In this document: piece after piece, positions 43,706 to 51,809 of the stretch
Position numbering within the stretch: the stretch's first letter is position 1
How the letters are laid out: every line of letters starts with the position of its first letter
Assembly: GCF_042653925.1 (NCBI RefSeq)
Contig: NZ_JBHSFQ010000023.1
Span: forward strand, 1-64,000
Direction of reading: 5' to 3'
Length of the DNA: 64,000 nt
Source of the DNA: Nocardiopsis_B mangrovi
GTDB taxonomy: Bacteria > Actinomycetota > Actinomycetes > Streptosporangiales > Streptosporangiaceae
Made by a program: the position numbers and the translations under genes
The notes under the pieces: generated by a model
What the model was told of the DNA's origin: nothing
The model's input: the letters and a program-made list of their open reading frames with translations, nothing else
The model's database searches: none

Positions 43706-44753
43706 CACGGGCGGCCGCGGCGGGGGCGCTCGCACACAGGCTCCACCGGGGCGGGCACCCTCCGGCACCGGCGGGGCCGGGCTGATCCACAATCCGGCCG
43801 AGGCCGTGCAGCGGATCCGCCGGCCGGACCTCCTGCCCGACCTCCTGCGGTGGGCCGCCGAAACGTGCGCGCTCGGGCCGGTGCACGGCCACACCGTGCT
43901 GGAGACCGGATACGACGACTGCAACGTCGTCATCGACACGGGCGCGGGACGCCGTCTCGTCAAGATCTTCACCGCCGCCCGGCCCGAACACCTCTCGATC
44001 CGTTACGCACGGATCATGCGGGCGGTGACCGACGCGGGGATCAACCATCCGCGGCTGGTGTCCGGAGGATCCGACGGCCTGCTCCGGAGCCCGTTCTCCG
44101 GAGACCTGCTGGTGGTCATGGAGTTCGTCGAGGGAGCGTCGTTCTTCGAGCAGGCCGCGTCCCCCACCCGCCGCGAGCTGGCCGACCTCGTCCGGCAGGT
44201 GCACCTGCTGCACTCGCTGGACCTGCACCCCGAGTTCGTCGACGACTGGTGGGCGATCCCGAACATCGGCGCCCTGGTCGAGGAGGTCGGCCCCCTGCTG
44301 GATGCGCGGGAGCGGGAGCTGGCACGGGGCGCCGCGCACGAGTTCGCCCGCCTCGACGTCTCCCGGCTGCCGAAAGCCCTCGTCCACGGAGACCTGACGA
44401 AGACCAACGTGATGCGCGCCGATTCGGGCGCGATCACGATCCTGGACTTCGCGGTGTCGAACAGGTACCCGCGCGTGCACGAGCTCGCGATGATCGCGGT
44501 CAACCTCCTGCACGAGGACTCCGTGGACATCGCGGAACGGACCCGGCTTCTCGTCGGGCTCTACGAACAGCGAGAACGATTACGCCCTGCGGAGCACCTG
44601 GCGCTACCCGCATATATCCGCGCCTGTGCCGCGATGGAGCTCCTCGGAGCCACCAGGGAGCACGCAATTAAAGGCAACGGCGGCGCGGAAACAAAGCACT
44701 TGATCAATCTCGGCCGAAATACACTTCGCGCTGCATCGTCAATGGAATTATAA
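43695..44753 (+). CDS. Aminoglycoside-phosphotransferase-like kinase, putative self-resistance
   Basis: 352 residues. APH/choline-kinase fold: ATP-binding NVVIDTGAGRRLVKIF, hinge VVMEFVEGASFFEQ, catalytic loop LVHGDLTKTN (about 230-239; Asp and Asn present), metal-binding ILDFAVSNRYP. ATG 43695 with GGAGGAG upstream overlaps the end of the YcgG gene. In viomycin, capreomycin and streptothricin-like loci such kinases inactivate the product or an intermediate inside the producer, so self-resistance or cryptic phosphorylation is likely. Not a Ser/Thr protein kinase. Confidence 0.88.
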   Translation: MPADTGGRGGGARTQAPPGRAPSGTGGAGLIHNPAEAVQRIRRPDLLPDLLRWAAETCALGPVHGHTVLETGYDDCNVVIDTGAGRRLVKIFTAARPEHLSIRYARIMRAVTDAGINHPRLVSGGSDGLLRSPFSGDLLVVMEFVEGASFFEQAASPTRRELADLVRQVHLLHSLDLHPEFVDDWWAIPNIGALVEEVGPLLDARERELARGAAHEFARLDVSRLPKALVHGDLTKTNVMRADSGAITILDFAVSNRYPRVHELAMIAVNLLHEDSVDIAERTRLLVGLYEQRERLRPAEHLALPAYIRACAAMELLGATREHAIKGNGGAETKHLINLGRNTLRAASSMEL

Positions 44754-44775
44754 ATAGATATGCGCCGCGAGGCCC

Positions 44776-44804
44776 TTGACCGGCAACCCGGGTGGAACTA
44801 GCAT
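44776..44804 (+). promoter_or_regulatory. Promoter of the scaffold-peptide gene
   Basis: -35 TTGACC (44776-44781), exactly 17 nt, -10 TAGCAT (44799-44804). Predicts a start near 44811 and a leader of about 110 nt before the peptide ATG. Best housekeeping-type promoter in the cluster, giving the peptide its own transcription. Confidence 0.7.
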
Positions 44805-44921
44805 TTAATCTGCGGGGGAAAGGTAAAAATACCCGGCACGCCGGAAGCCTTGAATCCGTCTGCCGGAATTCGCGACCCCTCCCCCGCGGATTTCATCCGA
44901 GCCTCCCACAAGGAGTACATT

Positions 44922-44990
44922 ATGGAGAAGCCCGAGATCGTGATCGAGGAAATCGAGAAGGCCGAACTGCTGCAGCACGCCAGCAGGTAG
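44922..44990 (+). CDS. 22-residue peptide, putative RiPP precursor / PEARL scaffold
   Basis: Begins MEKPEIVIEE and ends EKAELLQHASR before TAG. Acidic, amphipathic helix-forming body with a basic C-terminal tip. A strong Shine-Dalgarno (AAGGAG) sits 7 nt upstream of ATG. It has a dedicated promoter (44776-44804) and a perfect hairpin 9 nt after its stop. There are no Cys and only one Ser, so classical lanthionine chemistry is unlikely; the C-terminal Arg/Ser is a natural acceptor end for tRNA-dependent amino-acid addition by the LanB-like enzyme. Alternatively the Arg itself could be hydroxylated or modified. Placed between the kinase and SagB-type genes on the same strand. Confidence 0.75.
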   Translation: MEKPEIVIEEIEKAELLQHASR

Positions 44991-44998
44991 CCGACCCA

Positions 44999-45027
44999 GG
45001 CGGGCGCCGGGCATTCCGGCGCCCGCC
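44999..45027 (+). terminator. Attenuator-like hairpin between peptide and SagB gene
   Basis: Perfect 12-bp stem, ggcgggcgccgg (44999-45010) with ccggcgcccgcc (45016-45027), loop gcatt. It lies inside the operon, directly after the peptide stop, so partial termination could make peptide mRNA exceed enzyme mRNA, as in many RiPP operons. Confidence 0.8.
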
Positions 45028-45059
45028 CCTGCACCCCCACCTGGAAAAGGACACGCCTC

Positions 45060-46199
45060 ATGCGAACACGGAGGGCGAGATGCCTTGCCGTCTACTGGGC
45101 GTCGGATCATTTCCTCCTGGATCGGATCCTCGCCCAGCGCACTCTGCGGGTCAACACGGCGACCGTCACCACGCTCGCCCGGTTCACCTCCTGGGTCGAA
45201 TACGACGACGCCGTCGAGAAGATGGCATCGCGGCAGGACATCGCCTTCCTGCTGGAACACGGCCTGCTCCTGGAAGAGGGGACCAAGGAAGCGGAACTCG
45301 ACGAGCGGGTGCACCACCACTGGCGGCACTGGAACCCGCAGGCCACCGCCTTCCATTTCAGCAGCAAGAATGCGAATTACGTCGAATCGACGACGGAACT
45401 GAAACAGGCGATCGTCGGCGAAGGACGGCCGCCCCTCGCGAAGGCGTACCCGGATGCGGACCGGGTCCTGCTCCCCCGGCTGCCGAACCCCATCGGGGAC
45501 GGCTTCCTCGACACGCTCTACGGCCGCCGCACCCACCGCTCCTTCAGCGACGCCCCGGTGCCGAGGAACACCTTCGCCGCCCTCATGGCGGCGGTGTTCG
45601 GCCCCAAGGACTTCATCGCCGCCGGCGAGTTCGGCAGCCTCATGATCCGGACCAGCCCGGCGGGCGGCGCGCGCAACGAACTGGAGGCGTACGTCGCGGT
45701 CTTCAACGTGGAGGACATCGACAACGGCGTCTACCACTACAACGTCTTGGAGCACTCCCTGGAACTCCTCCACGAGGGCCAGACCCGGGAGGAGTTCTCC
45801 GACCTCTGCCATTCCCAGTCAGGGATCGGCGAGGCGGGGTTCGCCGTCGTTCTGACCGCCGTCCTGGAGCGGATGACCAGCAAGTACCGATCGCCGCGGG
45901 CGTATCGCGTCATGCTGCTGAACGCAGGGCACCTCGGGCAGTCCTTCGCCCTCACCTCCACCGCACTCGGCCTCGGTCCCTTCCAGACGCTCGCCTTCAA
46001 GGACACGGAGGTCGAGGCGCGGCTGGGCATCGACCCGGCCACCGAGACCTCGGTCTACGTGCTGAGCGCGGGGGTGCCCGATCCCGGCGCCGGCGAGGAG
46101 CAACGGCTGCACTCCGGCCCCGCCCGGCTCGACTCCTTCCGGATGACCCCGCTGCTCGACCGACACGGAGCGGACCGGGACGTCGATGCCTCGAACTGA
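45060..46199 (+). CDS. SagB/ThcOx-type flavin-dependent dehydrogenase
   Basis: 379 residues. The N-terminal about 140 residues form the SagB-type extra domain (HWRHWNPQATAFHFSSKN); the nitroreductase-fold FMN domain begins at LYGRRTHRSFSD (153-164) and has YVAVFNVEDIDNGVYHYN and GHLGQSFALTSTALGLG. Known relatives oxidise azolines to azoles in RiPPs, but no YcaO cyclodehydratase is present, so another two-electron oxidation (for example desaturation of a peptide-bound residue) is more likely. ATG 45060 preceded by AAAAGGAC. Overlaps the ATP-grasp gene by 14 nt. Confidence 0.88.
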   Translation: MRTRRARCLAVYWASDHFLLDRILAQRTLRVNTATVTTLARFTSWVEYDDAVEKMASRQDIAFLLEHGLLLEEGTKEAELDERVHHHWRHWNPQATAFHFSSKNANYVESTTELKQAIVGEGRPPLAKAYPDADRVLLPRLPNPIGDGFLDTLYGRRTHRSFSDAPVPRNTFAALMAAVFGPKDFIAAGEFGSLMIRTSPAGGARNELEAYVAVFNVEDIDNGVYHYNVLEHSLELLHEGQTREEFSDLCHSQSGIGEAGFAVVLTAVLERMTSKYRSPRAYRVMLLNAGHLGQSFALTSTALGLGPFQTLAFKDTEVEARLGIDPATETSVYVLSAGVPDPGAGEEQRLHSGPARLDSFRMTPLLDRHGADRDVDASN

Positions 46200-47628
46200 T
46201 CCCGCGACTCCCGCGACGGGCGGCCCGGGGCCCGCCGACGAACTCCTCGACCACATTTCGCAACATGATGGTCCGGACTACCGCCGCCTGCGCGGACTGC
46301 AAGAGGAGTTCGCGGAGCACAACGTCCTCCAGGTGTACTCCCGGGACGAGATCCGGTCCGGCGGGAAGCGGTACTTCCCGCCCCTTCCCGTGCCGATGCT
46401 GATGCCCGACGAGGAGTACCGGCGGTTGCGGTACTCCGCGACGCTCCTGGAATCCGTCGTCCCGACCCTCTCGAACCGGCTGTTCGGCGGCATGGGACCG
46501 ACGATGGACCTCCTGGCCGTTCCCCCGGCGCTCCGGCCCTACATCGAGCTGGAGATCCCCCTGGGCGTCTCCGCCTCCCGACACGACCATCTCCCCGGCG
46601 ACCGCGGGTGGATGCTGGTCGAGACCAACGCGAACAGCCTCGGGTTGACCGACGTCGACGACTACAACCGGCTGGTACGCGGGAACGGGCTCCTCTCGCG
46701 ATTCCTGACCCGCAGAGCGTTCACGGCGGACTGCCCGATGGACCTGATCGCCCGGGCCGCCCTCGCGAAATGCGCCGGCCTCCCGGTCGACGGCACCCCG
46801 ACCGTAGCTCTGGTCGACTGGCGCGCCTATCTCGAAGCGTCCCGCTATGACCACGACCGGCGGGCGGCCCGCTACCGGCGCAACGGCTTCGACACGGTCA
46901 TCTGCCACCCCGAGGAACTGCGCTACGAGCGCGGACGGCTGTGGTACGGCGCGCGTCCGGTGCACGTCGTCCACCGGCACTTCCTGCTCGAGGACATGAT
47001 CGAGGATCCGGAGCCGGCCCGCGCGGTCACCGAGGCGGCGGCCGAGGCGAGCGTGGTGATGGTCTCCCCCTACCTGGACGAATGGCTGACGAACAAGGCG
47101 GTGTTCGCCCTGCTGCACGAGGCCCGCGCGCTCGGGCTGCTCGACGCCGCGGCCGGCGCCCTCGTCGAGGAGACGATCCCCCGCACGTGGCTGGTCGCCC
47201 GAGACGCACCGCCGGACGCGCGGTTCATCGTCCGCCCCGAGGACGTCCCGCCGCTTCCCGTCGCCGAACTGGTGACGAAGCCGCTCATCGGGTCGATGGG
47301 CGCGGGCGTCGTCTTCGGCGCCCACGTCGGCGCCGAGGACTTCCACGGCACCGTCACGGCCGACGTCGCGGCCGGTCGCCCGCGGATCGTCCAGGAGGTC
47401 ATTCCCGCTTCCGCGCGACCGGTCCCCCGGCTCTGCGCCGAGGGCCTGCGCACCTTCCCGGGGCAGCCCCACCCGAGCCTCTTCGTGGTCGACGGCGCGG
47501 CACGGGCGATGGCCGTCCGCACGTACGACGGCGAACGGGCGGGTGCGTGCAAGCTGGGAGGTGAGGTGTTCGTGGGCGGGGTCTGGTATCCGCGGCCGGC
47601 CCTCGACCCGACGGACGGGGGTTGCTGA
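46186..47628 (+). CDS. ATP-grasp-like ligase
   Basis: 480 residues. Segments typical of ATP-grasp peptide or amide ligases: GWMLVETNANSLGLTD near 143, LVTKPLIGSMGAGVVFG (nucleotide-binding Lys and Gly-rich loop, about 364-380), RIVQEVIPAS, and FVVDGAARAMAVRTYDG. The best general match is to the glutathione-synthase/circularly permuted ATP-grasp group; I cannot name a specific subfamily. Would form an amide between an acyl phosphate and an amine, possibly joining the released amino acid to another building block. Start overlaps SagB; the stop overlaps the exporter start (TGATG). Confidence 0.65.
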   Translation: MPRTDPATPATGGPGPADELLDHISQHDGPDYRRLRGLQEEFAEHNVLQVYSRDEIRSGGKRYFPPLPVPMLMPDEEYRRLRYSATLLESVVPTLSNRLFGGMGPTMDLLAVPPALRPYIELEIPLGVSASRHDHLPGDRGWMLVETNANSLGLTDVDDYNRLVRGNGLLSRFLTRRAFTADCPMDLIARAALAKCAGLPVDGTPTVALVDWRAYLEASRYDHDRRAARYRRNGFDTVICHPEELRYERGRLWYGARPVHVVHRHFLLEDMIEDPEPARAVTEAAAEASVVMVSPYLDEWLTNKAVFALLHEARALGLLDAAAGALVEETIPRTWLVARDAPPDARFIVRPEDVPPLPVAELVTKPLIGSMGAGVVFGAHVGAEDFHGTVTADVAAGRPRIVQEVIPASARPVPRLCAEGLRTFPGQPHPSLFVVDGAARAMAVRTYDGERAGACKLGGEVFVGGVWYPRPALDPTDGGC

Positions 47629-48830
47629 TGGTGGCGACGGCGCCGGCCGGCTTCCGCCGGCTGCTGACCGGGACCGCCCTGGTCAAACTCGGCGACGGCG
47701 TGCAGAGCGCGGCCCTGCCCCTGCTGGCGGCGTCCCTGACCACCAACCCGATCCTGGTGGCGGGGACGACCGTGGCATCGCTGCTGCCGTGGCTGCTGGT
47801 GGGGCTGCTGGCAGGGGCCACCGTCGATCGCGCCAACCGCGGCCTGCTCATCGCGTTCTGCGACGTGGTGCGGCTCGGGCTGTTCGCCGGCCTCTGCGTC
47901 GCGCTCGTCCTGGACGGCGCGACCATCGCGCTCGTCTACACGGTGGCGTTCCTCGGCGGGCTCGGCGCGACGTTCCGTGACACCGCCTCCTCCACCCTCG
48001 TCCCCGAACTGGTGCCGCCCGACCGGCGCAACCGCGCGAACGGTCTGCTGAGCAACGCCACGAACGCGGGGTACGAGCTCATCGGCCCGCCGCTCGGCGG
48101 CTACCTGTTCGGTGTGGCCGTCGCGCTCCCCTTCGCGCTCAACGGCGGGCTGCTCGCCGCGGGGACGGCGCTGGTGTGCACGATCCCCCTCATCTTCCGG
48201 CCGCGTCCGCGTCCGGCGCACCGGCCGACACTGACCGGCGACATCGCCGCTGGCCTGCGCTGGCTCGCCGGCCAGCGGCGCCTGCGGTCCGTGGTCGCCC
48301 TCGGCGGAGTGCTGGCCTTCACCGACGCGGCGTGGTTCGCGACCCTCGTCCTCTACGTGCAGGAGGTCCTGGAGCTGCCCGCGACGATGTTCGGCGTCCT
48401 GCTCGCGGTGGGCGCGGTCGGCGGCCTGGCGGGTGGATTCGGCGCGGAGCTCATCGCCCGTGTCCTCGGTTCCGGGGGCGCGCTCCTGTCCGCCGCGGCG
48501 CTGGCAGCGGGGTGCCAGCTCGCGTTGGGGCTGACGGCGCACGCCGTGGTGGCGGCGGTGTGCCTGGCGCTGAGCAGCTTCGCGTTCTCCGTCTTCCTGG
48601 TCGTGAGTGCGACCGTGATGCAGACGCTGACCCCGCCCGAACTGTACGGCCGGGCCATCAGCATCAACCGGACGCTGGTCCTGGGACTCGAACCGCTGGG
48701 GGCGCTGGTCGGAGGATTCGTCGCGACGGCCTGGGGGCTGCGCGCCCCCTTCCTGCTGGGCGTGCCGCTGGTGGTGCTCGCCGTCCTCATGGGCGGCCGG
48801 AGCCTGCGCCGCGCGGCACCTGCCGGCTGA
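47628..48830 (+). CDS. MFS exporter (EntS/MFS_3-like)
   Basis: 400 residues, about 12 TM helices. GDGVQSAALPLLAASLT opens TM1; the loop 2-3 motif region reads GLLAGATVDRANR; loop 4-5 TASSTLVPELVPPDRRNRAN is typical of the enterobactin-exporter group. ATG overlaps the ATP-grasp stop. Last gene of the rightward operon and the only transporter in the cluster, hence the likely product exporter. Confidence 0.92.
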   Translation: MVATAPAGFRRLLTGTALVKLGDGVQSAALPLLAASLTTNPILVAGTTVASLLPWLLVGLLAGATVDRANRGLLIAFCDVVRLGLFAGLCVALVLDGATIALVYTVAFLGGLGATFRDTASSTLVPELVPPDRRNRANGLLSNATNAGYELIGPPLGGYLFGVAVALPFALNGGLLAAGTALVCTIPLIFRPRPRPAHRPTLTGDIAAGLRWLAGQRRLRSVVALGGVLAFTDAAWFATLVLYVQEVLELPATMFGVLLAVGAVGGLAGGFGAELIARVLGSGGALLSAAALAAGCQLALGLTAHAVVAAVCLALSSFAFSVFLVVSATVMQTLTPPELYGRAISINRTLVLGLEPLGALVGGFVATAWGLRAPFLLGVPLVVLAVLMGGRSLRRAAPAG

Positions 48831-48861
48831 CCTCCGGCGACGGCTCGGACGATGGCGCCGC

Positions 48862-48895
48862 CCACCGCTCGCCGGCCCGCCCCGCCGGGCGGTGG
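48862..48895. terminator. Convergent terminator
   Basis: CCACCGC (48862-48868) pairs with GCGGTGG (48889-48895); CCGGC (48872-48876) continues with GCCGG (48884-48888) after a 3-nt bulge. Sits between the exporter and the PLP enzyme 3' ends. Confidence 0.65.
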
Positions 48896-48901
48896 CGCGA
48901 C

Positions 48902-50398
48902 TCACGGCGCCAGGTCCGCCACCGCCCGGCGCAGCCGCCCCAGAGCCGACCGCCACAGGGGCGTCGGCATCGCGAAGGACAGCCGGGAGTGGTATCCGCG
49001 CCGCCGCCACCACGCCTCGTCCTTCCCGAAGGCCGGCGCGGGCAGCGTCTGCAGGCCGTGCCGGCGGAAGAGCTCGTGCGCGGTGGCGAGGTGGTCGAGG
49101 CCCGCCAGCCCCGGAATCCGAACGAAGGTGTTGAAATCCCCGCGCCACGCGGGCACGTCGGCGACCAGGTCCGGGAACTCGGTGGAGAGGACGGCCGCGT
49201 TCTCCGCCAGGGTTCGCCTGATCCCCATACGCCAGGCGGCCAGGCCGTCGGCGGTCACCGGGTCGGTCAGCTCCGCCCCGGCCGTGTCGAGGAATCTCGC
49301 CAGATCCGGCATGACGGCGACATAGGAGGCGAGCAGTTCATGCAGGTCCGACCATCGACGGCGGAGAGCGGCGGAGAGGTCTGCCCGCGCATGGTGAGGG
49401 GCGCCCGATGCGGCCGCCCCGTCGCGCACGCGGTCTCCCGCGCCGTCCGTGGCCGCCGAGAGCAGGCGGTCCAAGAGCAGCATCGGCGCGGCGAAGGCCG
49501 GAGACGACGGCGCTTGGAGTTCGTTCGCCCTGCTCAGCCGGGTGACGAGGGCGTCGTCCGCGATGAGCCAGCCCACGCGGAAACCGGGAACCGCACGCGC
49601 CTTGGACATGCTGCCGATGGTCACGAGTCCCTCGCCGTAGGACTCCTCGTCGGCGATCGACAGCAGATGGGGGATCGCGTCGCTGGCGCTCACGTCGGAG
49701 GAGACCAGGTCGTGCAGGAGCATCACCTTCCGGTCCCGCGCCCAGGCCACGAGCCGGCGCAGCTCGGCCTCGCCGTAGAACTCGCCGCTCGGATTGTTGA
49801 AGGTGTTGAGGTAGCACACCCGGGTGTCGTCGTCGGCGGCGGCGATCAGCTCGTCCACGGTGGGCAGCCAGCGCCCCGACACGAGGGATTCGACCTCGGT
49901 GATGTCGAACCCGCACCGCGCCAGAGCCGCGCCGGCGAGGGGGAAGGTGGGAACGGGCACGAGCGCGCCGGGCCCGCTCCCCTGGACCGGGGCGGATGCG
50001 CTCGCGCGCAGGCCTGCGGCGGCGAGGGAGAGGGCTGCGCTCGCTCCCGCGGTGACGATCACGTTGCGCACGTCGATCGCGACGCGGCCGTCCCCGCGGC
50101 TCCGCTCATACGCCGCGATCGCGGCCCGGCCGATCAGGTGGCCGCTCGGACCGTCGTAATCGTGCCAGAAGAGCGGATCGGCGGCGGCGTCGAGCGCGAA
50201 CCGGATCAGCTTCTCCGGCGGTTCCACGTGGTTGATCCCGGAGGAGAGGTTGACGACGTCCTCGCCGAGACCCCGCCGGGTGTAGGCGACGAGTTCCGCC
50301 TCGTCGTAATTGACCTCGTCGACGTCGAGCATGAATCGCCACGGCCGGAACGGAGGAAGCAGCGGGTCGTCGTCCGAACCGCGGAGTGCTACTCGCAC
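48902..50398 (-). CDS. PLP-dependent aminotransferase-fold enzyme, possible VioD-like cyclase
   Basis: 498 residues. Fold-type I: substrate helix LSSGINHVEP, YDGPSGH, NNPSG (201-205), LLHDLVSSD (Asp230 to pyridine N), Schiff-base Lys266 in GSMSKARAVPGFRVGW (Arg274 for phosphate). Longer than typical class I/II enzymes owing to an insert around 300-345. Its start-to-start neighbour is a VioC-like arginine oxygenase (50447), reproducing the VioC/VioD and streptolidine pairings in which a PLP enzyme cyclises or desaturates 3-hydroxyarginine. That role is inferred from context. GTG start 50398 after GGAGAGAC. Confidence 0.85.
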   Translation of the reverse strand: MRVALRGSDDDPLLPPFRPWRFMLDVDEVNYDEAELVAYTRRGLGEDVVNLSSGINHVEPPEKLIRFALDAAADPLFWHDYDGPSGHLIGRAAIAAYERSRGDGRVAIDVRNVIVTAGASAALSLAAAGLRASASAPVQGSGPGALVPVPTFPLAGAALARCGFDITEVESLVSGRWLPTVDELIAAADDDTRVCYLNTFNNPSGEFYGEAELRRLVAWARDRKVMLLHDLVSSDVSASDAIPHLLSIADEESYGEGLVTIGSMSKARAVPGFRVGWLIADDALVTRLSRANELQAPSSPAFAAPMLLLDRLLSAATDGAGDRVRDGAAASGAPHHARADLSAALRRRWSDLHELLASYVAVMPDLARFLDTAGAELTDPVTADGLAAWRMGIRRTLAENAAVLSTEFPDLVADVPAWRGDFNTFVRIPGLAGLDHLATAHELFRRHGLQTLPAPAFGKDEAWWRRRGYHSRLSFAMPTPLWRSALGRLRRAVADLAP

Positions 50399-50446
50399 GC
50401 GTCTCTCCTCATGGGTGAAGGGTCATCGAGCTCCCCGCTGCCTGTG

Positions 50447-51433
50447 TCAGATGATCCGCCCGGCCCTGCGCCGGTACGCGGGGACCGACGAGCAGACCAT
50501 GGTCCGCATCAGCCACCGGTCGGCCCCGTCGTAGCGGGCGTCGAAGGACGTGCGGGCGTGGACGACGCGCCGGTTGTCCAGCAGGAGCAGATCACCCTGT
50601 TCCAGGACATGCCCCGCCTTGACGCGGTCGAGGGCGCCGGCGAGCAGGGCCAGCGCTTCCGCCGCCTCGTGGTCTCCCGGGTCGGAGGGGGTCAGGTAGT
50701 GCGCGTCGTAGCAGATCTCCGGGGCGTGCGCCGGACCGGAGATGACGGCGGTGACCGCGGCCCGCGGGGTTTGGAGGACGTGGGCGGTGTCGGGCGCCAT
50801 CGCGAAACGCGGCTCGCGAAGGACGGCGCCGGCCGCGTCGGGCAGCCGGAGGTCGCGGACGCCCGCGAATTCGGTCACGGCGCTCGTATCACCGCGCACG
50901 CACAGCAGGCCGAAGTGGTCGCACCGGTCCGCTGTGAAACCGTCCTCGACATGCCAGTCGAGTGTCCCCTTGCTGCTCTCGCCCGTCTGGGTGTGCTCCA
51001 TCCTCGACACGGGGACGACGTGCTGGACGATTCTCCCCTCGTACAGGGTCCGGAAATTGAACGGCTCACCCACAAGGCCCATGACCCCCAGCAGGAGCAG
51101 GGCGGCGGCCTGGGATTCCGGCGAGCCGAACGGGGCGGTCGACGAGGCGGGCGTCCTCTCGAATTCCGTCTCCCGCGGTATGAGGCCCCGCACGAGGTGG
51201 ACATCGCTCTCGGGGGGATCGCTCCGGAACTCGTGCAGCGACCGCAGCAGGCCTTCGGGGAGCAGGCCCGGCACCCCGGCGGCCACGGAGACGATTTCAT
51301 CCGGGGACGCCTCGTTCATGTCGCGGCCGTCGATCCGGTTCCGCAGCCCCGCCCAGATGCGCCCGGCCTCGGCCTCGCTCACCTGGAGGACATGCCGCCG
51401 GGGGAGAGCCGTACGCACAGAGAATTCTGACAT
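50447..51433 (-). CDS. Fe(II)/2-oxoglutarate oxygenase, VioC/clavaminate-synthase-like
   Basis: 328 residues. Iron triad H161-x-E163 (DWHVEDGF) and H292 (VVHARTSF), 2-oxoglutarate Arg about 306-310 (RWLMRT), and LEQGDLLLLDNRRVVH, the layout of VioC, AsnO and clavaminate synthase (HxE rather than HxD). VioC hydroxylates free L-arginine at C3; the adjacent PLP enzyme and other arginine-using enzymes support the same substrate here. ATG 51433 with GAGGGG 8 nt upstream. First gene of the leftward pair, 48 bp from the PLP enzyme. Confidence 0.9.
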   Translation of the reverse strand: MSEFSVRTALPRRHVLQVSEAEAGRIWAGLRNRIDGRDMNEASPDEIVSVAAGVPGLLPEGLLRSLHEFRSDPPESDVHLVRGLIPRETEFERTPASSTAPFGSPESQAAALLLLGVMGLVGEPFNFRTLYEGRIVQHVVPVSRMEHTQTGESSKGTLDWHVEDGFTADRCDHFGLLCVRGDTSAVTEFAGVRDLRLPDAAGAVLREPRFAMAPDTAHVLQTPRAAVTAVISGPAHAPEICYDAHYLTPSDPGDHEAAEALALLAGALDRVKAGHVLEQGDLLLLDNRRVVHARTSFDARYDGADRWLMRTMVCSSVPAYRRRAGRII

Positions 51434-51490
51434 ATGAAACCCCTCGTCCCTGATCAAGAAAACAGAAGAATTGGGGACCGGTCATGAATT

Positions 51491-51505
51491 GATATTAGCA
51501 ATATC
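51491..51505. promoter_or_regulatory. Palindrome in divergent cluster promoter region
   Basis: GATATT-AGC-AATATC, a perfect 6+3+6 inverted repeat, lies 58 bp upstream of the oxygenase ATG in the low-GC divergent region 51434-51809. Candidate operator for cluster control; no regulator gene is present inside the cluster. The remaining 300 bp to the SbnB gene hold no supported gene. Confidence 0.45.
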
Positions 51506-51809
51506 GAACCCCCGGATCAATGGAAGGAGGCACCCGGAATCCCTTGCCCCGCCACCCGGCCCTTGATACGATTCATAAATAGAAGGACCTTGTGCGCACC
51601 CTCACGGCGATCCGGCCGTGACCAGGCACCGAGCCGACCTAAACCCCCCATTCTCGGACCGCCGGCCCCTTGTCTTCATCGAATTGCACGATCCCGGTAC
51701 GCCCGGTCGCGATTTGCCTTGCATTCGATCATCCAGAGGCGGGACCTGCGTCGTCACAGCTCGCTACGATCCGCATTCGAATCGTACACCTGAAGGGATT
51801 TCCAGCGCC

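Noticed and set aside
44922..44990. Peptide as a lanthipeptide or thiopeptide core
   Set aside because: No Cys and only one Ser, with no cyclase or elimination-domain gene nearby; scaffold-peptide role preferred.
48176..51430. 1084-codon plus-strand frame spanning exporter, PLP enzyme and oxygenase genes
   Set aside because: Crosses three well-supported genes in the wrong frame or strand.
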